This document shows, piece after piece, positions 1 through 9,906 of a stretch of 40,771 nucleotides of DNA (position 1 is the stretch's first letter; the number at the start of each line of letters is the position of its first letter). A program made the position numbers and the translations under genes. Origin of the DNA: Acinetobacter nosocomialis NIPH 2119 (GTDB lineage: Bacteria; Pseudomonadota; Gammaproteobacteria; Pseudomonadales; Moraxellaceae); the NCBI RefSeq assembly GCF_000368085.1, contig NZ_KB849239.1:942927-983697 (forward strand), read 5' to 3'. The notes beneath the pieces are model-generated. The model had not been told where the DNA came from and searched no databases. It worked only from the letters and a program-made list of their open reading frames with translations.

Positions 1-729
1 GTAGACACCATGCCCCAGACTGCCGAAAACGTGGCTGAACAGTTCAACGTTAATCGTGCAGATCAGGACCAGTTTGCCTTGGTGAGCCAACAACGCACCG
101 CAAGCGCGCAAGCCAAAGGCTTTTTTTCTAAAGAAATCGTGGCAGTTGAAATCCCTCAGCGTAAGGGAGATGCTGTTGTGATTGATACCGATGAACATCC
201 ACGTGCATCCACCACACTTGAAGGTTTAAGCAAACTTAAACCAGTTGTAAAAGCAGAGGGTACAGTTACTGCGGGCAATGCTTCAGGTATTAATGATGGC
301 GCAGCAGCATTGCTGATTGCTTCTGATGAGGCAGTTCAAGCTTATAACCTCAAACCACGTGCCAAGATCATTGCTTCAACAGCGGTGGGTGTAGAACCAC
401 GCATTATGGGTTTTGCTCCAGCACCAGCCATTAAAAAATTACTTAAACAAACCAACCTGACTTTAGAGCAAATGGATGTAATTGAGCTGAATGAAGCCTT
501 TGCTGCACAGGCTTTGGCAGTGACTCGTGATTTAGATTTACCAGACAACTCTGACAAGGTAAATCCAAACGGTGGCGCCATTGCTTTGGGTCATCCGCTT
601 GGTGCATCAGGTGCACGCCTCGTAACCACTGCCTTAAACCAGCTTGAGCAAACAGGCGGCCGTTATGCCTTGTGTTCGATGTGTATTGGTGTGGGACAAG
701 GCATTGCTTTGATTATTGAGAGAGTCTAA
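1..729 (+). CDS. pcaF: 3-oxoadipyl-CoA thiolase, C-terminal part (5' end outside window)
   Basis: Last step of the beta-ketoadipate pathway: thiolytic cleavage of 3-oxoadipyl-CoA to succinyl-CoA and acetyl-CoA in the cytoplasm. The reading frame is open from base 1, so the gene starts upstream. The ATG at base 10 is internal, because the catF copy continues through the same codons. About 242 residues are visible. They include the thiolase NEAFAAQ block, the [10 protein letters not shown] histidine motif and the C-terminal [10 protein letters not shown] cysteine motif; the nucleophilic cysteine near residue 90 lies outside the window. The stop codon is 2 bases before pcaB, so it belongs to the pca-qui operon. 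A near-identical inverted copy (catF) is at the other end of the window. Assignment to pcaF rather than catF rests on the following pcaB. Confidence 0.96.
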   Translation, partial: VDTMPQTAENVAEQFNVNRADQDQFALVSQQRTASAQAKGFFSKEIVAVEIPQRKGDAVVIDTDEHPRASTTLEGLSKLKPVVKAEGTVTAGNASGINDGAAALLIASDEAVQAYNLKPRAKIIASTAVGVEPRIMGFAPAPAIKKLLKQTNLTLEQMDVIELNEAFAAQALAVTRDLDLPDNSDKVNPNGGAIALGHPLGASGARLVTTALNQLEQTGGRYALCSMCIGVGQGIALIIERV

Positions 730-731
730 TC

Positions 732-2087
732 ATGAGCCAGTTATATGCCAGCTTGTTTTACCAAAAAGACGTCACAGACATCTTTAGTGATTCATCTTTA
801 ATCGCATACATGATTCAGGTTGAAGTTGCGTTAGCCCAAGCTCAGGCACAAGTTGGCGTGATTCCTCAAAATGCAGCAAATACTATTGCTCAAGTAGGTG
901 AGCAGGCGCTAGAAAAGTTTGATTTTTCGGCTTTGGCTGTCGCAACTGGCTTAGCTGGAAATATCGCAATTCCGTTTGTAAAGCAGCTTACGGCAATTGT
1001 TAAAGATATTGATGAAGATGCTTCCCGCTATGTACATTGGGGTGCAACCAGTCAGGATATTTTAGACACAGCTTGTATTTTGCAATGCCGTGATGCGTTG
1101 AGTGTTGTGGAAGCACACCTTCAACAGTGCTACACCACAGCATTACAACAAGCTAAACAATATCGCCATCAAGTCATGATTGGGCGTACATGGTTACAGC
1201 AAGCTTTACCTATTACTTTAGGGCATAAGCTTACTCGTTGGGCTTCTGCATTTAAACGTGATTTAGACCGTATACAAGCAATGAAATCACGTGTGCTCAC
1301 TGCTCAGTTAGGCGGTGCTGTGGGTTCATTAGCTTCTTTGCAAGACCAAGGTTCGCTTGTGGTCAGCGCATTTGCGAAACAACTTAATCTGACTGTACCA
1401 ACAAGTACATGGCATGGTGAGCGTGACCGTATTGTAGAAATTGCAAGTGTGCTTGGCATGATTGTCGGGAATACGGGCAAGATGGCACGCGACTGGTCAC
1501 TCATGATGCAAACTGAAATTGCAGAGTTGTTTGAGCCAACTGCGAAGGGTCGTGGTGGTTCATCGACCATGCCGCATAAGCGTAATCCAGTTGCGGCAGC
1601 ATCCGTATTAGCCGCGGCGAACCGTGTACCAGCGCTGATGTCTAGCATTTATCAAAGCATGGTACAGGAACATGAACGGAGTTTAGGTGCATGGCATGCA
1701 GAATGGTTAGCAGTTCCAGAAATCTTTCAGCTTTGTGCTGGAGCATTAAGCCGTACTAGTGAAGTTCTACAAGGTTTTGAAGTTAATGCTGAACATATGC
1801 AACAGAACCTTGAGTGTACCAACGGATTAATTATGGCAGAAGCTGTGATGATGGCACTTGCTCCCAAGATTGGCCGTTTAAATGCTCATCATTTAGTTGA
1901 AGCTGCATGTAAAACAGCGATAGCACAAAACCAGCATTTGTTTGATGTTGTTAGCCAACTAGATGAAGTAAAAGGACAGTTTAACCAGCAAGAAATACGA
2001 GATATTTTCAAACCAGAAAATTATTTAGGCAATATTCAGCAACAGATTGATGCGGTTTTGCAAGAAGCACAAGGAGAGTCAAAGTGA
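732..2087 (+). CDS. pcaB: 3-carboxy-cis,cis-muconate cycloisomerase
   Basis: Converts 3-carboxy-cis,cis-muconate, the ring-cleavage product of protocatechuate, to 4-carboxymuconolactone in the cytoplasm. The 451-residue protein belongs to the fumarase/aspartase superfamily and carries the signature GSSTMPHKRNP at residues 276-286, on the mobile catalytic loop. An earlier conserved block HWGATSQDILDT lies near residue 100. Length is usual for bacterial PcaB. The ATG is 2 bases after the pcaF stop, and the 3' end overlaps pcaD by 4 bases, so translation is probably coupled. Its position between a 3-oxoadipyl-CoA thiolase and an enol-lactonase separates it from other family members such as adenylosuccinate lyase. 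Confidence 0.95.
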   Translation: MSQLYASLFYQKDVTDIFSDSSLIAYMIQVEVALAQAQAQVGVIPQNAANTIAQVGEQALEKFDFSALAVATGLAGNIAIPFVKQLTAIVKDIDEDASRYVHWGATSQDILDTACILQCRDALSVVEAHLQQCYTTALQQAKQYRHQVMIGRTWLQQALPITLGHKLTRWASAFKRDLDRIQAMKSRVLTAQLGGAVGSLASLQDQGSLVVSAFAKQLNLTVPTSTWHGERDRIVEIASVLGMIVGNTGKMARDWSLMMQTEIAELFEPTAKGRGGSSTMPHKRNPVAAASVLAAANRVPALMSSIYQSMVQEHERSLGAWHAEWLAVPEIFQLCAGALSRTSEVLQGFEVNAEHMQQNLECTNGLIMAEAVMMALAPKIGRLNAHHLVEAACKTAIAQNQHLFDVVSQLDEVKGQFNQQEIRDIFKPENYLGNIQQQIDAVLQEAQGESK

Positions 2088-2869
2088 AACAGACTATTCG
2101 TAATCGTCAAGGAAAACAGTTAGCAGTTTATATAGATGGTCTAAAAGATGCGCCTGTGCTTGTGTTTTCTAATTCATTAGGAACAGACCACGGTATGTGG
2201 CAACCTCAGCTGAATGAATTAAAAAGTCATTTTAATGTCATTACATACGACACACGTGGTCATGGTGAAAGTGATGTAATTAGTGACACTACATTGCAAA
2301 ACTTAGCTGAAGATGTTGTTGATATTTTAGATGCCTTGAATATTGAAAAAGCTCATTTTTGTGGCATTTCAATGGGTGGTATTACAGGACTGTGGTTAGG
2401 TATTCATCATCCAAATCGTTTTAATAGTATTACGGTTGCAAACTCGGCAGCCAAAATTGGTCAGACTGAAGCTTGGTTAAGTCGTGCTGAATCGGTAGAA
2501 CAAAATGGTTTAGCTGAGCTGGTTAAAACCACACATACCCGCTGGTTCAGTGAAAAATTCGACTATCAACATAATATTGTTGCACAGACGACGATTCAAA
2601 GTCTGGCAAACACACCAGCACAAGGTTATGCCAATGCATGTCGTGCTTTAGCGTATGCCGATTTAAGAGATGAAATTGCACAAATTCAAATTCCAGTACT
2701 GCTGATTGCAGGAACAGAAGATCCGGTAACTACAGTAGCAGATGCCGAATTTATGCAGAAGGCAATTAAGAACAGTCAGTTAGCAAAACTCGAAGCATCA
2801 CATCTTTCTAATATTGAGCAACCACAGAGATTTACTCAGGAATTGACTAGGTTTATTCAGCAAATCTAA
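2084..2869 (+). CDS. pcaD: 3-oxoadipate enol-lactonase (protocatechuate branch)
   Basis: Hydrolyses 3-oxoadipate enol-lactone to 3-oxoadipate. This is an alpha/beta-hydrolase of 261 residues with a readable catalytic triad: Ser96 in the nucleophile elbow FCGISMGG, Asp213 in AGTEDPVT and His240 in EASHLSN. The start codon is GTG at 2084, in the overlap GTGA with the pcaB stop, preceded by AAGGAGAG. A paralogue, catD, lies at 39181-39960 on the other strand. The two share long identical blocks such as VFSNSLGT, YDTRGHG and CGISMGG but are clearly diverged, unlike the pcaF/catF pair. Confidence 0.95.
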   Translation: MKQTIRNRQGKQLAVYIDGLKDAPVLVFSNSLGTDHGMWQPQLNELKSHFNVITYDTRGHGESDVISDTTLQNLAEDVVDILDALNIEKAHFCGISMGGITGLWLGIHHPNRFNSITVANSAAKIGQTEAWLSRAESVEQNGLAELVKTTHTRWFSEKFDYQHNIVAQTTIQSLANTPAQGYANACRALAYADLRDEIAQIQIPVLLIAGTEDPVTTVADAEFMQKAIKNSQLAKLEASHLSNIEQPQRFTQELTRFIQQI

Positions 2870-2911
2870 TCGCTTAGTAATTTAAAAGGAATTGGCCTTA
2901 AGGAGGCAAAT

Positions 2912-4267
2912 ATGGCGTCTCAGGATTACGCTACACCAAACAAAAGCATCGATGCTCAAGCACTGATTAATGATGTTCCACTTAGTAAATATCAATGGAT
3001 GATCGCAATCATCTGTTTCTTAATTATTTTTACTGATGGTATTGATACAGCTGCGATGGGCTTTATTGCACCAGCATTGGCACAAGACTGGGGAATTGAT
3101 CGTTCTCAGTTAGGACCGGTGATGAGTGCAGCACTTGGTGGAATGATTATTGGCGCTTTAGTTTCTGGTCCGACAGCGGACCGTTTCGGTCGAAAAGTTG
3201 TTTTAGCTGTGGCAATGCTTGTGTTCGGTGGTTTTACTTTGGCATCTGCTTATGCAACCAACTTGGATAGCCTTGTCGTTTTACGTTTTTTAACCGGTAT
3301 TGGCCTTGGTGCAGCAATGCCAAATGCCACCACTTTATTTTCTGAGTACTGTCCAACCCGCATTCGCTCATTACTCGTGACATGTATGTTCTGTGGCTAC
3401 AACTTGGGTATGGCTACTGGCGGTTTTATTAGCAGTTGGCTTATCCCTACCTACGGTTGGCATAGTTTATTTTTGCTCGGCGGCTGGTCACCTTTAATTT
3501 TAATGATTTTAGTGATTTTAGTGCTACCTGAGTCTTACCGCTTCTTAATCGTGAAAGGTAAGAATCCAGAAAAAGTTCGCAAAATTTTAAATCATATCGC
3601 GCCAACACAAATTCAGAATGCGACTGCATTTCACGTTCCTGAAGAAAAAACTGAAACAGCTCAAAAGAAAAATGTCTTTGGAATTATGTTTTCTAAGCCA
3701 TATGCCAAAGGAACAATTTTACTTTGGGTAACTTACTTCATGGGACTCGTGGTTGTGTACTTGCTGACAAGCTGGTTACCAACACTTATGCGTGAAACAG
3801 GTGCTTCGATGGAGCGTGCTGCATTTATTGGAGGTTTGTTCCAGTTCGGCGGTGTGGTAAGCGCATTGTTCATTGGCTGGGCAATGGACAAATTCAACCC
3901 AAACCGAGTCATCGCCATTTTCTACTTTGCCGCAGGTCTATTTGCAATTGCGGTCGGTCAAAGCTTAGGCAACTCAACCTTACTTGCAGTATTAGTGCTT
4001 TGTGCGGGTATCGCCATTAATGGTGCGCAATCTTCGATGCCTGCGTTAAGTGCACGCTTCTATCCAACTCAGTGCCGTGCAACGGGTGTTTCTTGGATGA
4101 CTGGTATTGGACGTTTTGGTGCGGTATTTGGTGCATGGATTGGTGCGGTGCTACTCGGTAATGATTGGTCATTCACCGCTATTCTCAGTTTATTACTAAT
4201 TCCAGCGACTGCTGCGGCTGTTGCTGTATTTGTTAAATCACTTGTTGCGCATACCGATGCAACTTAA
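2912..4267 (+). CDS. pcaK: MFS aromatic acid:H+ symporter, 4-hydroxybenzoate/protocatechuate type
   Basis: Inner-membrane transporter of the aromatic acid:H+ symporter (AAHS) branch of the major facilitator superfamily, 451 residues with about 12 membrane segments. Visible hallmarks are DGIDTAAMGF in the first membrane segment, whose aspartate is conserved in AAHS transporters, and the loop 2-3 motif GPTADRFGRK. A central cytoplasmic loop lies near residues 210-260. A strong ribosome binding site (AAGGAG) precedes the ATG. Position between pcaD and pcaC matches the known Acinetobacter operon, where PcaK imports protocatechuate and 4-hydroxybenzoate. The exact substrate range cannot be read from the sequence. 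Confidence 0.93.
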   Translation: MASQDYATPNKSIDAQALINDVPLSKYQWMIAIICFLIIFTDGIDTAAMGFIAPALAQDWGIDRSQLGPVMSAALGGMIIGALVSGPTADRFGRKVVLAVAMLVFGGFTLASAYATNLDSLVVLRFLTGIGLGAAMPNATTLFSEYCPTRIRSLLVTCMFCGYNLGMATGGFISSWLIPTYGWHSLFLLGGWSPLILMILVILVLPESYRFLIVKGKNPEKVRKILNHIAPTQIQNATAFHVPEEKTETAQKKNVFGIMFSKPYAKGTILLWVTYFMGLVVVYLLTSWLPTLMRETGASMERAAFIGGLFQFGGVVSALFIGWAMDKFNPNRVIAIFYFAAGLFAIAVGQSLGNSTLLAVLVLCAGIAINGAQSSMPALSARFYPTQCRATGVSWMTGIGRFGAVFGAWIGAVLLGNDWSFTAILSLLLIPATAAAVAVFVKSLVAHTDAT

Positions 4268-4282
4268 TAGAGGTCTATCACA

Positions 4283-5432
<1,150 letters not shown>

Positions 5433-5446
5433 TCGGGAGCACGAGC

Positions 5447-6076
5447 ATGAATAACTGGAATTTTCAGGAATTAAAAGAAACTCCATCTCAAACAGGTGGT
5501 CCTTACGTTCATATTGGATTATTGCCACAACAAGCAAATATCGAAGTGTTTGAAAACAACTTTAATAACCAATTAGTACAAGACCAGACTCAAGGTGAAC
5601 GTATTCGTCTTGAAGGTCAAGTGTTTGACGGGTTAGGTCTACCTTTACGTGATGTGCTTATCGAGATTTGGCAGGCCGATGCAAATGGTATCTACCCAAG
5701 TCATGCCGATACACGGGAGCAAAAAGCTGATCCTGCATTTCACGGCTGGGGTCGTACAGGTGCAGACTTTGAAACAGGCGTTTGGAGTTTCAATACGATT
5801 AAACCGGGCGCGACAGCAGGCCGTAAAGGCTCAACTCAGGCACCACATATTGCATTAGTCATTTTCGCTCGCGGTATTAACTTAGGTCTTCATACACGTG
5901 TTTATTTTGACGATGAAGCTGAGGCAAATGCTAACGACCCAATTCTAAATAGTATTGAATGGGCACCACGTCGCCAAACACTTATTGCGAAACGTTTTGA
6001 AGAAAATGGTGAGGTTGTTTACCGCTTCGATATTCGCATTCAAGGCGATGACGAAACTGTATTTTTTGATATTTAA
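5447..6076 (+). CDS. pcaG: protocatechuate 3,4-dioxygenase alpha subunit
   Basis: Structural partner of PcaH in the (alpha-beta-Fe) dioxygenase; it helps form the substrate pocket. The 209-residue protein has the intradiol dioxygenase fold with LIEIWQADANGIYPS near residue 75 and FNTIKPGATAGR near residue 115, the latter equivalent to the [12 protein letters not shown] segment of PcaH. The iron-binding tyrosine and histidines of PcaH are not kept: where PcaH has RPAHIHF, this protein has QAPHIALV. This marks it as the non-catalytic subunit. It starts 14 bases after pcaH with the RBS GGGAGC. A hairpin with a T-run follows 9 bases after the stop. Confidence 0.95.
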   Translation: MNNWNFQELKETPSQTGGPYVHIGLLPQQANIEVFENNFNNQLVQDQTQGERIRLEGQVFDGLGLPLRDVLIEIWQADANGIYPSHADTREQKADPAFHGWGRTGADFETGVWSFNTIKPGATAGRKGSTQAPHIALVIFARGINLGLHTRVYFDDEAEANANDPILNSIEWAPRRQTLIAKRFEENGEVVYRFDIRIQGDDETVFFDI

Positions 6077-6085
6077 GAAACACCT

Positions 6086-6126
6086 AAGGCTACACCTGAT
6101 TATTCAAGGATGTGTGTAGCCTTTTT
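6086..6126 (+). terminator. intra-operon terminator-like hairpin between pcaG and quiB
   Basis: A perfect 10-bp inverted repeat pairs AAGGCTACAC (6086-6095) with GTGTAGCCTT (6114-6123), followed by a short T-run to 6126. The loop is 18 bases. It sits inside the pca-qui operon, so it may act as a partial terminator or as an mRNA end-protecting stem that sets the pca to qui ratio. It also covers a possible upstream ATG of quiB, making that start unlikely. Confidence 0.65.
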
Positions 6127-6139
6127 AAGGATGAACTCT

Positions 6140-6973
6140 ATGAACATGAAAACATTATTAAGCCTAAGTTTGCTTGCAGTCCCGTTTTTTACAGCACAGG
6201 CAAATGCTGAACCTGTCGTTTTGGCTGCTCAAACACAACCTGCATCTACAGCTGTTAAAACGATTGTTCCGATTACTGCAAAAACCAAAGAACAAGCTCT
6301 GGCACAGGCTCAAGTGATTGCAAATACAGCAGATGCTGATTTGGCAGAGTTCCGTATCGATTTATTAAGCTTTGCAAGCGATACAAAACAAGTCATTGCC
6401 TTAGGTCATGAGTTGAAAAAGATTTTAGGCAACAAGCCATTGATTGCCACCATTCGTACGAAAAACGAAGGAGGTCAGCTTGAAATTAGTGATGCGGATT
6501 ATGGTAAGACCTATCAAGCTTACTTAAAAAATCCGTTCATGGACTGGTTAGATGTTGAAATGTTCCGTGATCAAAAAGTAGTTTCAGAAATAGTTCAAAA
6601 AGCACATCAAAAGAAAGTGCTCGTTGTGATGTCTAATCACGACTTTCAAAAAACGCCAAGCGAAGATGAAATTGAAAAACGCTTGTTAAAACAAGATCAA
6701 ATGGGTGCAGATATTCTCAAAATTGCTGTAATGCCTAAATCTAAACAAGACGTTTTCACTTTAATGAATGCAACTTTAAAAGTAAGTCAGCAAACCACTA
6801 AACCATTATTGACGATGTCGATGGGCCAATTAGGTACGATTTCTCGTGTTGCAACTGCCAATATGGGCGGAAGTTATAGCTTTGGCATGATTGGTCAAGC
6901 TTCTGCACCGGGTCAAATTGATGTGACTAAGCTCAAACAGATTTTACAAACCGTTCAACCAACAAACCCATAA
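6140..6973 (+). CDS. quiB: catabolic 3-dehydroquinate dehydratase, type I, exported
   Basis: Dehydrates 3-dehydroquinate to 3-dehydroshikimate in quinate catabolism. From the chosen start it has 277 residues: an N-terminal signal peptide (KTLLSLSLLAVPFFTAQANA) and then a type I dehydroquinase domain. The Schiff-base lysine is Lys194 (ADILKIAVMP) and the catalytic histidine His167 (VMSNHDF). Their 27-residue spacing equals that of the biosynthetic enzyme AroD. The substrate-binding blocks AEFRIDLLS and IATIRTKNEGG are also present. Upstream ATGs at 6110 and 6131 are in frame, but the first lies in a hairpin and only 6140 is well spaced from an AAGG sequence. Export fits the periplasmic quinate pathway described in A. 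baylyi. Confidence 0.93.
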   Translation: MNMKTLLSLSLLAVPFFTAQANAEPVVLAAQTQPASTAVKTIVPITAKTKEQALAQAQVIANTADADLAEFRIDLLSFASDTKQVIALGHELKKILGNKPLIATIRTKNEGGQLEISDADYGKTYQAYLKNPFMDWLDVEMFRDQKVVSEIVQKAHQKKVLVVMSNHDFQKTPSEDEIEKRLLKQDQMGADILKIAVMPKSKQDVFTLMNATLKVSQQTTKPLLTMSMGQLGTISRVATANMGGSYSFGMIGQASAPGQIDVTKLKQILQTVQPTNP

Positions 6974-6992
6974 ATCATAAGGATATGATGAA

Positions 6993-8444
6993 ATGACTAC
7001 ATTACGTTTAACTACTCTTGCATTAGGTTTGATGGTTTCAGGCATAGTTACGGCTCAAACTTATGTGGTTGACCGTTATCAAGACGATAGCAATAAAGGC
7101 TCTTTACGCTGGGCAATTGAACAAGCCAATACGAACCCAAGCGAAGCTAGCGATATCTTGATTCAAGCAGTAGGCAAAGCACCTTATGCAATTAAATTAA
7201 ACAGCCCGCTTCCTGAAATTAAAGCACCTATCAAAATTATTGGAACCCAGTGGGATAAAACTGGTGAATACATTGCAATTGATGGTTCAAATTATATTAA
7301 AGGTGAAGGTGCAAAAGCTTGCCCGGGAGCAAATCCTGAGCAGTATGGCACCAATGTACGTACTATGACTTTACCGGGTTTTGTACTACGTGATGTCAAT
7401 AACGTGACTTTAAAAGGTCTAGATATCCACCGGTTCTGCATTGGCGTATTGGTTAACCGTTCAAGCAATAACCTCATTCAACACAACCGTATTAGTAATA
7501 ACTATGGTGGAGCTGGGGTCATGATCACGGGCGATGATGGTAAAGGCAATCCAACTGCAACCACGACTAATAACAACAAAGTTTTAGATAACATTTTCCA
7601 AGACAATGGTGATGGTTTAGAACTAACACGTGGTGCAGCATTTAACCTGATTGCAAATAACCATTTTGTTTCTACCAAAGTAAATCCAGAGCCATCACAA
7701 GGTATTGAAATCTTGTGGGGCAATGACAATGCTGTAGTTGGAAACAAGTTTGAAAATTATTCGGATGGCTTACAGATTAACTGGGGTAAGCGTAACTATA
7801 TTGCCTACAACGAAATGACCAATAACTCGATTGGTTTTAACATGACGGGTGATGGCAATATTCTTGATAGCAATAAAGTGCATGGCAATCGTATTGGTGT
7901 TGCCATTCGCTCAGAAAAAGATGCAAATGCAAGAATTACACTGACTAAAAACCTAATTTGGGACAACGGTAAAGATATTAAACGCTGCGAAGCAGGTGGT
8001 TCATGTGTACCAAATCAGCGTTTAGGTGCAATTGTATTTGGAGTTCCTGCGCTTGAGCATGAAGGATTTGTTGGTTCTCGTGGTGGTGGTGTGGTGATTG
8101 AGCCATCTAAACTACAAAAAACATGTACTCAGCCAAATGAACAAGGTTGTAATGCTCAGCCGAATCAGGGTATTAAAGCACCTAAGTTAACAGCAAATAA
8201 AGGTTCAGTTAATATAGAGGTAAATGGTTTACCAAACCAACGTTACCAAGTTGAGTTTTTTGGCAACCAGAGTGCGACATCAAAAGAAGCTGAGCAGTAT
8301 TTAGGGACTATAACAGTTGCGACAGACGCACAAGGCAACGCAAAAGCCAATTGGAAGCCAACAGTCAAAGTTGCCTCAATTACAGCAAATGTAACGGATC
8401 ACTTTGGTGCAACTTCTGAGCTTGGGTTTGTGCAAGTTAAATAA
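6993..8444 (+). CDS. quiC: 3-dehydroshikimate dehydratase, exported, beta-helix type
   Basis: Converts 3-dehydroshikimate to protocatechuate, the entry compound of the pca branch. The 483-residue protein starts with a signal peptide (residues 1 to about 21, ending VTAQT). It contains a run of short parallel-beta-helix repeats at about residues 130-310, rich in Asn and Gly (NNVTLKGLDIH, NNLIQHNRISNNYGG, YIAYNEMTNNSIGF). This is unlike the TIM-barrel AsbF/QsuB-type dehydroshikimate dehydratases and matches the separate ancestry reported for Acinetobacter QuiC. The C-terminal 120 residues look like a beta-sandwich. An AAGGA ribosome binding site precedes the ATG, 19 bases after quiB. The assignment rests on operon position and on knowledge of ADP1 QuiC. 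Confidence 0.9.
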   Translation: MTTLRLTTLALGLMVSGIVTAQTYVVDRYQDDSNKGSLRWAIEQANTNPSEASDILIQAVGKAPYAIKLNSPLPEIKAPIKIIGTQWDKTGEYIAIDGSNYIKGEGAKACPGANPEQYGTNVRTMTLPGFVLRDVNNVTLKGLDIHRFCIGVLVNRSSNNLIQHNRISNNYGGAGVMITGDDGKGNPTATTTNNNKVLDNIFQDNGDGLELTRGAAFNLIANNHFVSTKVNPEPSQGIEILWGNDNAVVGNKFENYSDGLQINWGKRNYIAYNEMTNNSIGFNMTGDGNILDSNKVHGNRIGVAIRSEKDANARITLTKNLIWDNGKDIKRCEAGGSCVPNQRLGAIVFGVPALEHEGFVGSRGGGVVIEPSKLQKTCTQPNEQGCNAQPNQGIKAPKLTANKGSVNIEVNGLPNQRYQVEFFGNQSATSKEAEQYLGTITVATDAQGNAKANWKPTVKVASITANVTDHFGATSELGFVQVK

Positions 8445-8455
8445 CAAAAAATAAA

Positions 8456-8481
8456 GCGCCTCAAAACAGGGGGCGCATTTT
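8456..8481 (+). terminator. weak hairpin between quiC and quiX
   Basis: GCGCC (8456-8460) can pair with GGCGC (8472-8476), extended weakly by a wobble pair and by A/T pairs beyond a bulged A. A short TTTT follows. It resembles a weak terminator or processing hairpin inside the operon. Confidence 0.4.
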
Positions 8482-8504
8482 AGAAAAGATAAAAGGGACT
8501 TGAA

Positions 8505-9824
8505 ATGCCAAACGTAATGAAACTGAGTGTATTAACAATTGCTGTATTAGGTAGCCAATTTGCACTTGCGAATGAGCCGTGGTCACAAGACCGCCAATGG
8601 TTATTGGGTGACTGGAATGGTGAGCGTCAACAATTAGAGCAACAGGGTTATAAATTTACAGCTTCTATCATGAGCCAAGCTGCCACAAATTTAGATGGTG
8701 GGTATAACGACAGCAATACTTTTGAGAATGCTGCGCAGCTTTCTTTGGGTGCAACTTTCGATTTAGACAAAATTGCTGGATGGAAAGATACAACCGCAAG
8801 CTTAGTTGTGACTAAACGTGACGGTAATGCGCTTACTTTAGAGCGTATTAAAGACCCACGCTCTAGCCAACTTGGTAACGCACAAGAGATTTATGGTCGT
8901 GGCAAAATCTGGCGTTTATCTCAAGCATGGATAAAAAAAGGCTTTGCTGATAATACCGTACAAGTCAAAGTTGGTCGTATGGGAATGTCAGAGGACTTTA
9001 ATAGTTCTCAATGTGAGTTTCAGAACTTATTGCTTTGTGGTGGGCAGTTAGGAAAATCAATTGGTTCAATTTGGTATAACTCACCAGTTGGTGTTTGGGC
9101 TGCAAATGTTAAATATCAGTTTGCACCTGAGTGGACTTTAGGTGTTGGCGTGTATGAGGTCAATCCAGACAATATTAAAACCGAATCAAACAGTGATGGT
9201 TTTAATCTGGATATGAATAACGTCAAGGGCGCTACTATACCGGTTGAACTTGCATGGAAACCAAAACTTGCTGCTTTCAATGGTTTACCGGGTGAATATA
9301 AAGTAGGTGCACTTTACTCAACCGCAGAAGCAAATGATATTAAAACTGCAGGTAAAGTTCATGACGGAAAACAAAGCTTCTGGATTAATGCGCAGCAACA
9401 ACTTAGCCATGCCGGCCAAGATCCGAAACGCGGTTTATATGTAAGTTTTAATGGCGTTGTAAATGATAAAGCAACGACCTTTGTACAAAGTACACAACAA
9501 CTTGCACTTTGGTATAAGGGCCCATTTGACAGCCGACCAAATGATTCAATTGGTTTTGGTATTGCCAATTATGTCGTTAATGACCGTGCTAAAGATAAGC
9601 AGATCGCGACAAATGAAAGCCGTGGATATTATAGCTATGATCCGATCGCATCTAACTATATTCCAATTCAGGACGACGAACTAAACGTTGAATTGAACTA
9701 TACCTATCAATGGTCTCCGGCCGTCATGCTGCGACCAAATATTCAATATATCCATCAACCTGCTGGTGTAAAAGAAGTTGATGATGCTTGGGTGGCGGGC
9801 CTGAGTGTAAAAGTTAATTTTTAA
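8505..9824 (+). CDS. quiX: OprB-family outer-membrane porin of the quinate operon
   Basis: The 439-residue protein has a signal peptide (KLSVLTIAVLGSQFALA) and then an OprB-type carbohydrate-selective porin beta-barrel. It opens with WSQDRQWLLGDWNGERQQL, the usual OprB entry, and ends in a beta strand closing with Phe (AGLSVKVNF), as outer-membrane barrels do. It lies between quiC and quiA, so passage of quinate and shikimate through the outer membrane is the likely role. That role is inferred from position. The RBS AAGGGAC lies before the ATG. Confidence 0.85.
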   Translation: MPNVMKLSVLTIAVLGSQFALANEPWSQDRQWLLGDWNGERQQLEQQGYKFTASIMSQAATNLDGGYNDSNTFENAAQLSLGATFDLDKIAGWKDTTASLVVTKRDGNALTLERIKDPRSSQLGNAQEIYGRGKIWRLSQAWIKKGFADNTVQVKVGRMGMSEDFNSSQCEFQNLLLCGGQLGKSIGSIWYNSPVGVWAANVKYQFAPEWTLGVGVYEVNPDNIKTESNSDGFNLDMNNVKGATIPVELAWKPKLAAFNGLPGEYKVGALYSTAEANDIKTAGKVHDGKQSFWINAQQQLSHAGQDPKRGLYVSFNGVVNDKATTFVQSTQQLALWYKGPFDSRPNDSIGFGIANYVVNDRAKDKQIATNESRGYYSYDPIASNYIPIQDDELNVELNYTYQWSPAVMLRPNIQYIHQPAGVKEVDDAWVAGLSVKVNF

Positions 9825-9906
9825 CAATATTGATGGCTGGTTAGACATAGTTTAACTGGCCCAAATGCTTGAACTATTTGTGTTCAGTATATGTGGAGTA
9901 GGATCT

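Noticed and set aside
342..581. 79-codon frame on the opposite strand of pcaF, also seen opposite catF
   Set aside because: It appears twice only because the two thiolase genes are near-identical; it is an antisense shadow without RBS or family features.
6110..6139. Upstream in-frame starts for quiB at 6110 and 6131
   Set aside because: 6110 lies just before the right arm of a perfect 10-bp hairpin and would put odd residues before the signal peptide; 6131 has its AAGG directly adjacent. 6140 has proper spacing.
9825..9906. Hairpin between quiX and quiA as a terminator
   Set aside because: The possible stem near 9834-9860 needs several G-T pairs and has no T-run.
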